Shown: positions 8,974 through 17,320 of the stretch, piece by piece
How the letters are laid out: each line of letters begins with the position of its first letter
Numbering within the stretch: position 1 is the first letter of the stretch
Assembly (NCBI RefSeq): GCF_014349155.1
Contig: NZ_JACSIT010000040.1
Span: 1 to 64,000 of the forward strand
Length of the DNA: 64,000 bases
Source of the DNA: Neolewinella lacunae
GTDB taxonomy: Bacteria; Bacteroidota; Bacteroidia; Chitinophagales; Saprospiraceae
Reading direction: 5' to 3'
The notes under the pieces: model-generated
Told to the model about the DNA's origin: nothing
Databases searched by the model: none
What the model saw: the letters and a program-made list of their open reading frames with translations, nothing else
Program-made: the position numbers and the translations under genes

Positions 8974-10740
8974 CTACCAACCCAGCGCCCGCAGTATTTT
9001 GCCGAATATCTCGGTATTCTCAAAAACGCCGCCAAACGTCTCCGCCTGCGGGCCGTAGGCAAAAATGGGCACCAAAATTCCGGTATGGTCGACGCTCAGA
9101 AAATCGGCCCGGACCGTGCCTGCGCCGTCGCCACCCGCGATCCCCAGGCCACCAGTTTCGTGGTCGGCGGTGATGATGACCAGCGTATTTTTTGTCTGAT
9201 CGGCAAAGCGCAGTGCTTCGCCCACCGCCTGGTCAAAATCCAGCCCTTCGGAAATGATGGTGGCAATATCGTTGGCGTGGCCCCCATTATCAATCTGGGC
9301 GCCTTCGACGAGCAGAAAAAAGGGCTTTTTCGCGTCATTTAATACCTGTAATGCTTTCTCGACACTTGCTGGCAGAAAGTCTCCCCGGCCATTAAGAGCC
9401 GAAGGCATTTTTCCCGCGCCGTTGTAAATGGCCGTTGGGTTTTGCAAGTCTTTAAATTCTTCCAAGGTTTGGGTGACGAATTTTTGCGCAATAATTTGCT
9501 CAGCCGACTTTCCTCCGGAAATAAAAAAATCGAGTTCACTCTGCACTAAATCAGCCAGTATTTTTTCACTGTCGTCCCGTTCACTGGTATGCGCGTAAAA
9601 GGCAGAAGGCGTGGCACCGTCAATCCCGTCCGTAGTGATGATGCCTGTATTATATCCTTTGCCGCTGAGGATTTCGACGAGCGTTGGAAGGCTTTTGCCG
9701 GCGGGGTCCACCCCGATGGCGCGGTTGTTGGTTTTTACGCCGGTAGCGATGGCGGTGCCCGCGGCGGCGGAGTCGGTCACCGGATCATCTGCGGCGGAGG
9801 TATTGACCAGGCCGATGGTTTTGAGATGAGCCAACGAGAGTTTGCCCCGATTGGCCAGCAAGGCGGCAGAGATCTGCGCCAGGCCATTGCCATCGCCGAT
9901 CAGGAGGATGACGTTCCGGGGTTTTTGCTTTGCCTTGAGCGAATAAGTGGGCTGGTAGACGGTCCGTTCGAGGGGGGCGGGGTGGGTGCGCTGGTCCAGT
10001 TTATCCAGGAAGGCCCGTGCCTGGGCGGGTGCGTCGGTGTTGATGTAGCCCACACCGAGCTGGGCGAAACGGGTCCAGGCAGTTTTGGTGTCCGGCGTTG
10101 CCCAGAAACGGAAAGGGATGCCCGTAGCCCGGGCTTTTTCCAAGGCGGCGAGTACTTTGGCGGCGTCCGGGGCGGTCATTCTTCCGTAGCCGTTCCACAC
10201 CGAATAGGCTTTGAAGTTCTGACTGATCATGGCAACTTTCCCCAGACTGATCTCTCCCAAATCGTTGAGGTTTTGGTGGTCGAAGTAAATAAAGGCCGGG
10301 TAATTGGCGTAGTCCTGAGCCTTGGGACGATTGCCAGAAATTACGAATTTGATTTTCTTTTCGTCCACCAGCGCGGGATGATCCCCGAGAACGGCAACTA
10401 CTTTTTCCATGCTTTGGTAGGCTTCCGATTTCAGGTCAATGAGCAGTTGAACCGGCCGGATGCTGCCGGCTTCCACCAGGCGCTGGAGCGGTTCCAGATA
10501 AAGACTTTCGAAGGTTCGCCCAGACTGAATTTCTGCTTCGGCGTGGGTGACGAAGAGGGTATCGTTCTTCAAAAACAAATCCACCTCAATGGAATTCGCT
10601 CCACTGGCGTAGGCGGACCAAAAGGGGACTTCCCGCTGGTAATCGTTGTGGGAATGTACCTGGTAGAGCGACTGGGCCAGCACCCACTGGCTGGCCAGGG
10701 CAAAAAAGAGCAGGCTGGCCCGCAATAACATGTTTTTCAT
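8974..10740 (-). CDS. Phosphodiesterase-alkaline phosphatase fusion protein
   Basis: 588 residues, secreted (signal peptide 1-22). Residues ~25-265 resemble PI-PLC/glycerophosphodiester phosphodiesterase barrels: HSHNDY at 29-34, SIEVDLFL at ~49-56, LLIDLKSEA and a late GVGYINTDAP strand. From ~275 to the end is an alkaline phosphatase domain: LIGDGNG metal site, DSAAAGTA with the Ser nucleophile, GGHANDI and TADHETGG metal ligands, and DHTG near the C-terminus. The two activities would act in series, releasing a phosphomonoester from a diester and then phosphate. It overlaps the upstream phosphatase gene by 4 bp (ATGA), so the two are translationally coupled. Last gene of the susCD-phosphatase operon. 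No T9SS tail; periplasmic or outer-membrane associated. Confidence 0.9.
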   Translation of the reverse strand: MKNMLLRASLLFFALASQWVLAQSLYQVHSHNDYQREVPFWSAYASGANSIEVDLFLKNDTLFVTHAEAEIQSGRTFESLYLEPLQRLVEAGSIRPVQLLIDLKSEAYQSMEKVVAVLGDHPALVDEKKIKFVISGNRPKAQDYANYPAFIYFDHQNLNDLGEISLGKVAMISQNFKAYSVWNGYGRMTAPDAAKVLAALEKARATGIPFRFWATPDTKTAWTRFAQLGVGYINTDAPAQARAFLDKLDQRTHPAPLERTVYQPTYSLKAKQKPRNVILLIGDGNGLAQISAALLANRGKLSLAHLKTIGLVNTSAADDPVTDSAAAGTAIATGVKTNNRAIGVDPAGKSLPTLVEILSGKGYNTGIITTDGIDGATPSAFYAHTSERDDSEKILADLVQSELDFFISGGKSAEQIIAQKFVTQTLEEFKDLQNPTAIYNGAGKMPSALNGRGDFLPASVEKALQVLNDAKKPFFLLVEGAQIDNGGHANDIATIISEGLDFDQAVGEALRFADQTKNTLVIITADHETGGLGIAGGDGAGTVRADFLSVDHTGILVPIFAYGPQAETFGGVFENTEIFGKILRALGW

Positions 10741-11867
10741 GGTCGGATATTTGAGAACGACTGGATATTGAGGGCCTGGAGCATCCGGAAATAAATTTCA
10801 TTGTTCTGGTAAATGCCCTGAAAGTAGTCTTCACCCGGCCCTTTGGCAAATACGGGCACCAGTTCTGCACTGTGTTGGTTGGAGTTGAAGCGGATGGCCA
10901 CTTCCGATGGAATGACTTTCTGCTGACCAAAGACCTTGTACGCTTCGTATTGCTTATCGAGGCTCACGCCCCCGGTTTCGTGATCGGCGGTGACGACCAG
11001 CAAAGTATTCGGATGCTTTTCCAGATAAGCCAATACTACGCCCAGGGTCTCGTTAAAATCGGCCATTTCCTGGATCAGCATCGTGTCGTTCTCTGCGTGG
11101 CCAGCCCAGTCTATGTAGGAGCCTTCGACCATGAGGAAAAAGGGTTTTCCGCTTTCGCTCAGGTAGTCGAGGCCCAGTTGCGTGGCATCGGGCAGGAAGT
11201 TTCCCCGGCCTTCCACTTTGGATGGCAGGGATTCGGAGGCCAGGAAATAGCCATTCTTTTTCGCGGGGTCGTAGGCGGAAAGTTGCAGCGAATCGAGGTG
11301 ATAATTACTGCCCAACAATTCCTGGTAGAGGTTTCTTTGGTCTTTTCGCTGGGTGAAGTATTTGAGTCCGCCGCCCGCAAAAAAATCCACCCGGGCGGTA
11401 GCCAGTTGGGCGGCGATGTCCTCGTGCTGGTCGCGGTCTTCAACGTGGGCGTAAAAGCAGGCCGGGGTGGCGTGGGTAATGGTGGTCAGGCTCACCAGGC
11501 CAGTTTGGTAGCCAGCCTGGTCACGCAGCAATTCCAGAATAGAAGGCACGCTAAGCGAATCGGGGGACACCGAGATGGCCCGGTTATAAGACCGCACCCC
11601 GGTGGCCATAGCCGTAGCGGCAGCGGCCGAATCGGTGACTTTATGGCTGCTGCTGTTGGTTTTCATCAAGCCAATTTTCTCGAATTGCAGGAAATTGGGC
11701 GCGTCATCACCGAAATAAAAGGCAGAAGAAACCTGGGGTAGGCCCATGCCATCACCGATTAAAAATATGACGTTGATGGGGCCATCTTCTTTGGCTTGGG
11801 GAGTACACGCGCTCAGAGCCAGGAGTGCTAAAAACAGCGCTGAGGAGATTTTGGAAAGTCGAAGCAT
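10737..11867 (-). CDS. Alkaline phosphatase lipoprotein
   Basis: 376 residues. A lipobox LSAC with Cys21 ends the signal peptide, so it is probably membrane-anchored. The alkaline phosphatase fold is marked by FLIGDGMG (~35-42), VTDSAAAATAMATG with the Ser nucleophile (~77-90), GHAEND, and VTADHETGG (~294-302). An HSAELVPVF His ligand lies near the C-terminus. Length is typical for the family's core. It is downstream of susD (243 bp gap containing the facing repeat pair 12002-12093) and overlaps the fusion phosphatase by 4 bp. Paralogous to the second half of that fusion. Likely role: hydrolysis of phosphomonoesters captured by the SusCD pair. Confidence 0.9.
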   Translation of the reverse strand: MLRLSKISSALFLALLALSACTPQAKEDGPINVIFLIGDGMGLPQVSSAFYFGDDAPNFLQFEKIGLMKTNSSSHKVTDSAAAATAMATGVRSYNRAISVSPDSLSVPSILELLRDQAGYQTGLVSLTTITHATPACFYAHVEDRDQHEDIAAQLATARVDFFAGGGLKYFTQRKDQRNLYQELLGSNYHLDSLQLSAYDPAKKNGYFLASESLPSKVEGRGNFLPDATQLGLDYLSESGKPFFLMVEGSYIDWAGHAENDTMLIQEMADFNETLGVVLAYLEKHPNTLLVVTADHETGGVSLDKQYEAYKVFGQQKVIPSEVAIRFNSNQHSAELVPVFAKGPGEDYFQGIYQNNEIYFRMLQALNIQSFSNIRP

Positions 11868-12001
11868 GGTGAGATTTTTTGAGGCAGGGCTGCGGTGGGA
11901 GGCAGATCTGCGCTCCCACCCTTCTCTGGTGCGTATGGCCCCAGAACAGCATCCGGTAAATGATCGAAAAAGGGTTTTTACGAACCCGATTCAGGTAAAA
12001 A

Positions 12002-12093
12002 GGGCGCGGCCGCAGGTGCGGTGGGATGGGATTAAAGAGCAATGCTTGGCAACCTGCTCCTTAATCCTTTCCCTTGCACCTGCGGCCGCGCCC
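12002..12093. repeat. Dispersed GC-rich element, copies 5 and 6, facing inward
   Basis: GGGCGCGGCCGCAGGTGC (12002-12019) and GCACCTGCGGCCGCGCCC (12076-12093) are perfect inverted copies. The inner parts (ATTAAAGAGCA and TGCTCCTTAAT) also pair, leaving about 13 nt unpaired, so the whole 92 bp can form one long hairpin. It lies between susD (stop 12111) and the phosphatase gene, inside the presumed operon. Confidence 0.85.
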
Positions 12094-12110
12094 AAATCCT
12101 TTAAAGCCGC

Positions 12111-13862
12111 CTAGTAACCGGCATTTTGTTCCAGATAACCGGGGGTGTTAGAAGCACCGTCGATGGCCGACTGGGGAATGGGGAACAAACGCTTGGTGGG
12201 CGTTGCGTCGGTTTTTTCCGTCCAGGCGTCTTCGTATTTACCAAAGCGGATCTGGTTGGTTCTTCTGAGGCCTTCCCAGTAGAATTCAAAGCCCAGTTCG
12301 CGGTACAGGACTTCGAGGTCAACGGCGGGCAGGGCGGCGGGAACGGGCTGGTGTGCGGTGCGGGAGGTCCGGACGGTATTCAGGTCGGCCAAAGCTGCGG
12401 CGTTATTTCCTTTGCGGAGTTGGGCCTCGGCGCGCATCAGGTACATTTCGGCTAAGCGCATCAGTACGATGTCAACGCTGCTGAAATCATTGGCATTGGG
12501 GGAGGTCCGGCTGAACTGGTATTTTGAGACCCGGTAGCCTTTGGAATGCAGGCGGCCTTCGTTGGTGAAGTCGATTTGCAATTCGTGGTTGACGTAACCG
12601 ACGTTGCGATCGGGGCCGTTGCCTTTGGTTTGGATGACGGGGTAAATGCGGTAAACATTGGGGTTGCCGTCGCAGCGGAAAAATGCTCCCGAGGCGTCTT
12701 TGCGGGGTCCCCAAATCACACCGCGGATGATGCCACGGTCAAATTCGTAGTCTTCGGGGGTGGTGCAGTAGTAATGGTTCTCGTCGTTGGCGGGGGATAA
12801 ACCGGTTAAATCCCGCAGTTCGGCCGGGATCTGCTGCTTTTGCTGGTAGAAGCGGATGTCGGCGGCGGCGGGGTCAACGTCGCCGTAGGCATCCACCCAG
12901 GTCTGGTAGAAGTCGGGGGTGATGGCGGGGCCGTCGGTGCCGTCAGAGCTGGGGAATTCGGGGCGGCCCCAGAGGGATCCGGCCAGAGACCAGTAAGTCC
13001 AGCGGCTTTCTTCGTTGCGCAGTACCCCGCGTTGATCGAGGGCGAAGATCAGTTCAGGGTTGCTGCGGTTTTCATCGTTGAACATTTCAAAGTAACCAGG
13101 AGACAATTGGTAGGTACCTGAACTGATGACGTTGGTGGTGTACTCAATGACTTTGTCCATATCGGCGTCGGTGAAGCTGGGCGTGCCGTAGGGGTCGCGG
13201 TACACTGGCGCATTGAGGTGCAGACGCGCCAGAAAGCCCCATACGGCTCCTTGGGTCATTCTCCCGGATCCGAGGTCGGTGTTGATGACGTTGACAACTG
13301 ACTGAAATTCGCTGTCAAGGTAATTCACAGCCGCCTGGCCCCGGAGGATTTCGGAGGTCTCGGTGGAGCGCTCTTTTTTGAAGATCAGGCCCCAGCTGTC
13401 AAGCATCAACAAATTGAGGTAGCCCCGCAGCGCCTTCATTTCGTAGAGCGCGCTTTCGGCTTCGCGGTTGCCCATTTCGGCCAGCGGCGTCAGGGTCTCG
13501 ATGGCGGTGAGGGTGCGGGAAATGTTTTTGGAAAGTTCGTTCCAGGAGCTGCTCACCAGGTCGTTGGTCGGCGTAGTCGTATGGGCGTGTACGGCCAGGA
13601 ATTTGCCCCCGTCAAACCAATCTGTTCCACCGCGGTGGGGCAGGATGGCCTCGTCGGCCGCAATCAACTGCAGGCCGTAGTAGTTGGTGTGCCGCCAGGT
13701 CCAGGAGATTTGTCCGTAGGCCGGGGCAATCGCTCCGCTGATGGTTTCGGACAAACCGCTGCCGGTGAAGGATTCGTCCAGCACAACTTCTTGCAGATCG
13801 GTACAGCTGGCCAGAATGGTAAAAAAGCTGACCAGGAGGGTGTACTTATAGATATATTTCAT
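12111..13862 (-). CDS. SusD/RagB-family outer-membrane binding lipoprotein
   Basis: 583 residues from ATG 13862 (MKYIYKYTLL); an upstream in-frame start at 13895 would overlap the susC end and add no useful signal. Lipobox LASC with Cys20. The SusD pattern is clear: NELSKNISRTLTAIETL early, ALYEMKALRGYLNLLMLD (TPR-like helix), a VLMRLAEMYLMRAEA helix near residue 470, LNTVRTSR, ELGFEFYWEGLRRTNQIRFG and a C-terminal FPIPQSAID with a final LEQNAGY. It pairs with the SusC at 13882, 19 bp upstream, forming the usual lid-and-barrel importer. Substrate is probably a phosphate-containing organic compound, inferred from the two downstream phosphatases. Confidence 0.93.
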   Translation of the reverse strand: MKYIYKYTLLVSFFTILASCTDLQEVVLDESFTGSGLSETISGAIAPAYGQISWTWRHTNYYGLQLIAADEAILPHRGGTDWFDGGKFLAVHAHTTTPTNDLVSSSWNELSKNISRTLTAIETLTPLAEMGNREAESALYEMKALRGYLNLLMLDSWGLIFKKERSTETSEILRGQAAVNYLDSEFQSVVNVINTDLGSGRMTQGAVWGFLARLHLNAPVYRDPYGTPSFTDADMDKVIEYTTNVISSGTYQLSPGYFEMFNDENRSNPELIFALDQRGVLRNEESRWTYWSLAGSLWGRPEFPSSDGTDGPAITPDFYQTWVDAYGDVDPAAADIRFYQQKQQIPAELRDLTGLSPANDENHYYCTTPEDYEFDRGIIRGVIWGPRKDASGAFFRCDGNPNVYRIYPVIQTKGNGPDRNVGYVNHELQIDFTNEGRLHSKGYRVSKYQFSRTSPNANDFSSVDIVLMRLAEMYLMRAEAQLRKGNNAAALADLNTVRTSRTAHQPVPAALPAVDLEVLYRELGFEFYWEGLRRTNQIRFGKYEDAWTEKTDATPTKRLFPIPQSAIDGASNTPGYLEQNAGY

Positions 13863-13881
13863 CTTAAAAGATCTTTGAGAT

Positions 13882-16842
13882 TTACAACGTGACATCTAAG
13901 CCGACGAGGAAGGTTCTTCCCCGGGGGTAGCTGAAGTAATCGATGCCGAAGGTTTGGATGTCTCCGATGGAGCTGCCCGTGTTGATCTCGGGGTCGTAAC
14001 CGGAGTAATTGGTGAAGAGCAGGAGGTTTTGGCCGGTGAGGTACACGCGGATGTTCTTCACTGCCTGGCCGATGCCCAATTGTTCCAGGTTAAAGTTGTA
14101 ACCCAGGGAAGCGTTGTTCAAGCGCAGGAAATCGCCGGACTCAAGGTAGCGGGTAGAGACCCGGTTGGAGTTGGAAACATCTTCGTTGGGGAATTCCACC
14201 GCCCGGTCCGTGGTGTTGAGGGAGTTGGAAAGGTTTCCTTTATTGAAGATGGAAAGGGCTACGTGGTTGAAGATCTGGTTGCCACCGACACCGTTGAAAT
14301 TTAGGCCCAGGTCGAAGTTCTTGTAGGCAAAGTTGAAATTCATGGCGTAGATGTAGGTAGGCAGGGCCGTCCCCGCCGCAAAACGGTCGTTGTCCAGAAT
14401 TTGGCCGTCGCCATTGACGTCCGCAAACAGGTTCAGGCCGTCTTCGCCGATGCCAATGAAGTCCTGCACGAAGAAGGTACCAATTGGTTCGCCGTTGAGG
14501 ACGCCGTTGATGGTAGCCCCGGTTTGGCCAGCTCCGCGTACCGCCCCCGTGGTGAGGATGCTGTAGGGCGAATTAACCACCTCATTATCGGTAATGGAGA
14601 TGTTGCCCCCGATGCTGTAGGAGAAGTCTTTGGATTCGTCGCTGCGGTAATTAAGGGCCAGTTCCACTCCGGTGTTGCGAATTTCCATGTTGGGGATGTT
14701 CGTCCAGAATTTATCCGTGGGCTGGATGGGATCTACCGGTGCCACTTCCAGCAGGATGTTGCTGGAGACTTTGTTGAAGACGTCCAGGTTACCCGTCAGG
14801 CGGTAGTTGAAGAGTCCGAAGTCAAGTCCGACGTTCGTCTGCGTGGATACTTCCCACTGGATATCGGGGTTGGCCAGGCGGGTGTAGATGGAGCCGTAGG
14901 GGTAGCCGCTCAGGTCCGTGGCGTTGGGGTCCAGGGGGTAGGTATCGTTGCCGCTGTTGCTTTCCGTGAAACTCGCCTGGGTGATTTTCGAGGGAATTTC
15001 CTGGTTGCCCGTTTGTCCCCAGCTGCCGCGCAGTTTCAGGTAGGTAAAAACTTCGCTGCCCGCCAGGAAATTTTCGTTGGAGAGGTTCCAACCCACGGCT
15101 ACCGAGGGAAAATAGCCGTATTTATTGTTGGCGCCGAATTTGGAGGAACCGTCGGCCCGCATGGTGGCCGTTACCAGGTATTTGTCGTCAAAACTGTAAT
15201 TGACGCGTCCGAAGAAAGACTGCAATTCATTTACGGTTGCAAAGGCCGACTGGCTGGTCGGCTCGCTGGCCGCACCGATCTGGTAGCGGGGCTCTACGCC
15301 GTTGTCGGGGAAGCCGGAGGTGAAAAATCCTTTTCCGCTGACTTCCGTTTTCTGGAAGGAGTGGCCGGCCAGCAAGGAAATGCTCTGCCGCTCCTTGACA
15401 AAAGAGTAGGTCAGGGTATTTTCCGCCTGGGAGTTGGTATTGGGATTGAAGGTAGTGCTTACGCTGCCCAGTTCAAAATCGGCAATGCTGGGATAGGGAA
15501 TGAATTGTACGTCGCGGTCGGTCGTAGAATAATCAATGCCCAGGTTCAGCTTGTAGACCAGGCCCTTGACGATTTCAATCGAGGGGGAGATGTTGGCCAG
15601 GATGCGGTTGTTGTAGGACAGGTCGTCGAAGATGGACTCCCGGACCAGGGGGTTGATGTTGTCGCCCACCAAATCCGTTGGCACGCCATTTACGGTGCTG
15701 GGGAAGGTGGGGTTCAGCTGGAGCATATCCGTGACTACGGAATTGATGTTGGCCCGGCTGTTCTCGAAGCGGCTGGCGGAGAAATTGAAGTCCATCCGCA
15801 GGCGCTCGTTCAGGGCCCGCTGGGTCATGTTCAGGCGGGCGGAATACCGCCTCAGGTTGTTGTTGCGCAGGATGCCTTCCTGGTCTTCGCCGGAAAAGGA
15901 GGCGAAATAGGAAGAATTCCGGGAGCCGCCGGTAGCGGAGAGGTTGACGCGTTTGGCGTTCGCCGTTCTGGTCAGTTCATCCTGCCAGTCGGTATTCGCG
16001 CCACCGTCGTTGAGGATGCCGCCGATGGCGTTGATTTGGTTGCGGAATTCGCTGGCGGAAAATACGTCTATTTTGCTGGCCAAAGTGGTAATGGCCGTGG
16101 AAGCGGAAACGTTGATTTGCGACTGCCCGCCCACGCCTTTTTTGGTGGTAATTACAATCACCCCGTTCGCTGCCCGTGCACCGTAAATGGCGGCGGCGGA
16201 AGCGTCTTTCAATACATCGATACTTTCGATATCTTGCGGATTGATAAAATTCAGCGGGTTGGTAGGAACGCCGTTTCCGGAATTATCCAGTGCAAACCCG
16301 TCAATAACGAATAATGGGGTGGTTCCAGACCGCAAACTGCCGACGCCGCGGACGATAATATCCTGGCCCGCGCCGGGTTCACCGCTGGCCGAAGTGACAT
16401 TTACGCCGGCCACTTTTCCCTGCAATAATTGCCCGGGGTTGGTGACAACGCCTTGATTAAAATCCTTGCTCTTCAGGGAGGCAATGGATCCGGTTACGTC
16501 GGATCTTTTTTGGGAGCCGTAGCCCACCACAATAATCTCATCCAATTGCTGGGCATTGGCCTCCAGGGTAATTTCCAGGCTGGTCAGGGATTCCAGGGTA
16601 ACCGCCTTTGGCTTCATCCCTAAATAGCTGAATTCCAGCACATCACCTACCGTGGCGGCAATGCTGAAGCGTCCCTCAAAATCCGTAATTTCGCCTCTGG
16701 AAGTGCCCCTTACAAGGACGGTGACGCCCGTCAGTGCTTCGTTGCTTTCGTCAACAACAACTCCAGTGACCTGGCTTTGCGCCCACGCGGTGGAAAGCGC
16801 ACTAAATACCAGTGCAAATAGTAATAAAAATCTCGTTCTCAT
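13882..16842 (-). CDS. SusC/RagA-family TonB-linked outer membrane transporter
   Basis: 986 residues from ATG 16842 (MRTRFLLLF); an ATG eight codons earlier is possible but weaker. Signal peptide 1-22 (ends WAQS), CarboxypepD_reg-like domain ~24-105, then the diagnostic DEIIVVGYGSQKRSDVTG, a plug with LLQGKVAGVNV and DASAAAIYGARAANGVI, and a long barrel ending in an aromatic/Thr strand (FLVGLDVTL). It is the SusC/RagA type that energises uptake through TonB and partners with the SusD gene after it. First gene of a four-gene operon with two phosphatases. A possible -7 box is at 16864-16871. Confidence 0.95.
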   Translation of the reverse strand: MRTRFLLLFALVFSALSTAWAQSQVTGVVVDESNEALTGVTVLVRGTSRGEITDFEGRFSIAATVGDVLEFSYLGMKPKAVTLESLTSLEITLEANAQQLDEIIVVGYGSQKRSDVTGSIASLKSKDFNQGVVTNPGQLLQGKVAGVNVTSASGEPGAGQDIIVRGVGSLRSGTTPLFVIDGFALDNSGNGVPTNPLNFINPQDIESIDVLKDASAAAIYGARAANGVIVITTKKGVGGQSQINVSASTAITTLASKIDVFSASEFRNQINAIGGILNDGGANTDWQDELTRTANAKRVNLSATGGSRNSSYFASFSGEDQEGILRNNNLRRYSARLNMTQRALNERLRMDFNFSASRFENSRANINSVVTDMLQLNPTFPSTVNGVPTDLVGDNINPLVRESIFDDLSYNNRILANISPSIEIVKGLVYKLNLGIDYSTTDRDVQFIPYPSIADFELGSVSTTFNPNTNSQAENTLTYSFVKERQSISLLAGHSFQKTEVSGKGFFTSGFPDNGVEPRYQIGAASEPTSQSAFATVNELQSFFGRVNYSFDDKYLVTATMRADGSSKFGANNKYGYFPSVAVGWNLSNENFLAGSEVFTYLKLRGSWGQTGNQEIPSKITQASFTESNSGNDTYPLDPNATDLSGYPYGSIYTRLANPDIQWEVSTQTNVGLDFGLFNYRLTGNLDVFNKVSSNILLEVAPVDPIQPTDKFWTNIPNMEIRNTGVELALNYRSDESKDFSYSIGGNISITDNEVVNSPYSILTTGAVRGAGQTGATINGVLNGEPIGTFFVQDFIGIGEDGLNLFADVNGDGQILDNDRFAAGTALPTYIYAMNFNFAYKNFDLGLNFNGVGGNQIFNHVALSIFNKGNLSNSLNTTDRAVEFPNEDVSNSNRVSTRYLESGDFLRLNNASLGYNFNLEQLGIGQAVKNIRVYLTGQNLLLFTNYSGYDPEINTGSSIGDIQTFGIDYFSYPRGRTFLVGLDVTL

Positions 16843-16863
16843 CCCATAGTGCTTTTGATGGCG

Positions 16864-16871
16864 CAAAATTA
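16864..16871 (-). promoter_or_regulatory. Putative -7 box of the susC operon
   Basis: Reading on the minus strand, TAATTTTG matches TAnnTTTG exactly, 22 bp before the susC ATG. A clear -33 element is not visible. Confidence 0.4.
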
Positions 16872-16989
16872 CTAGGAGGAATGAATGCCCGTACCGATCT
16901 GCGGTTAAACCTGCATTAAGTTAATTCGTTGGTAAATGCACGTTTTTTTTCTGGCAGGTTGAGCAAAGGTTAACTTTTACCCTAACCCT

Positions 16990-17150
16990 GCACCTGCGTC
17001 CGCGCCCGCATCCATCAGAACATCAATATTTTGCGAAATTTTCCGGCTTTTACCCCAGCTGCATGGCAATAAACATTGATTTATTATTGGGTAGACAAGG
17101 TAAAACATACGTTAATAAATTGTATCTTATTTGGGCGCGGACGCAGGTGC
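16990..17150. repeat. Dispersed GC-rich element, copies 7 and 8, facing outward
   Basis: GCACCTGCGTCCGCGCCC (16990-17007) and GGGCGCGGACGCAGGTGC (17133-17150) are exact inverse complements, both with the GTCC/GGAC variant, 125 bp apart. The DNA between is AT-rich. Together they fill the divergent region (16843-17320) between susC and the FAD protein gene; nothing else was recognised there. Confidence 0.8.
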
Positions 17151-17320
17151 GCGCTCCGTCTCCCGCAGGGGCGAGCATAGAAGGGCACCCAGCGCAGGGC
17201 CAATCCCGTGTTCAAGACCGTATTTGCAGGCAGAAGCCAGCGATCCGGCCCGAACACGCGACAAACCGCGCGGGTTTTAGCCTCGGCCAGAGGAATTAAC
17301 CCCCGGCCCGGAGCAGAGAC

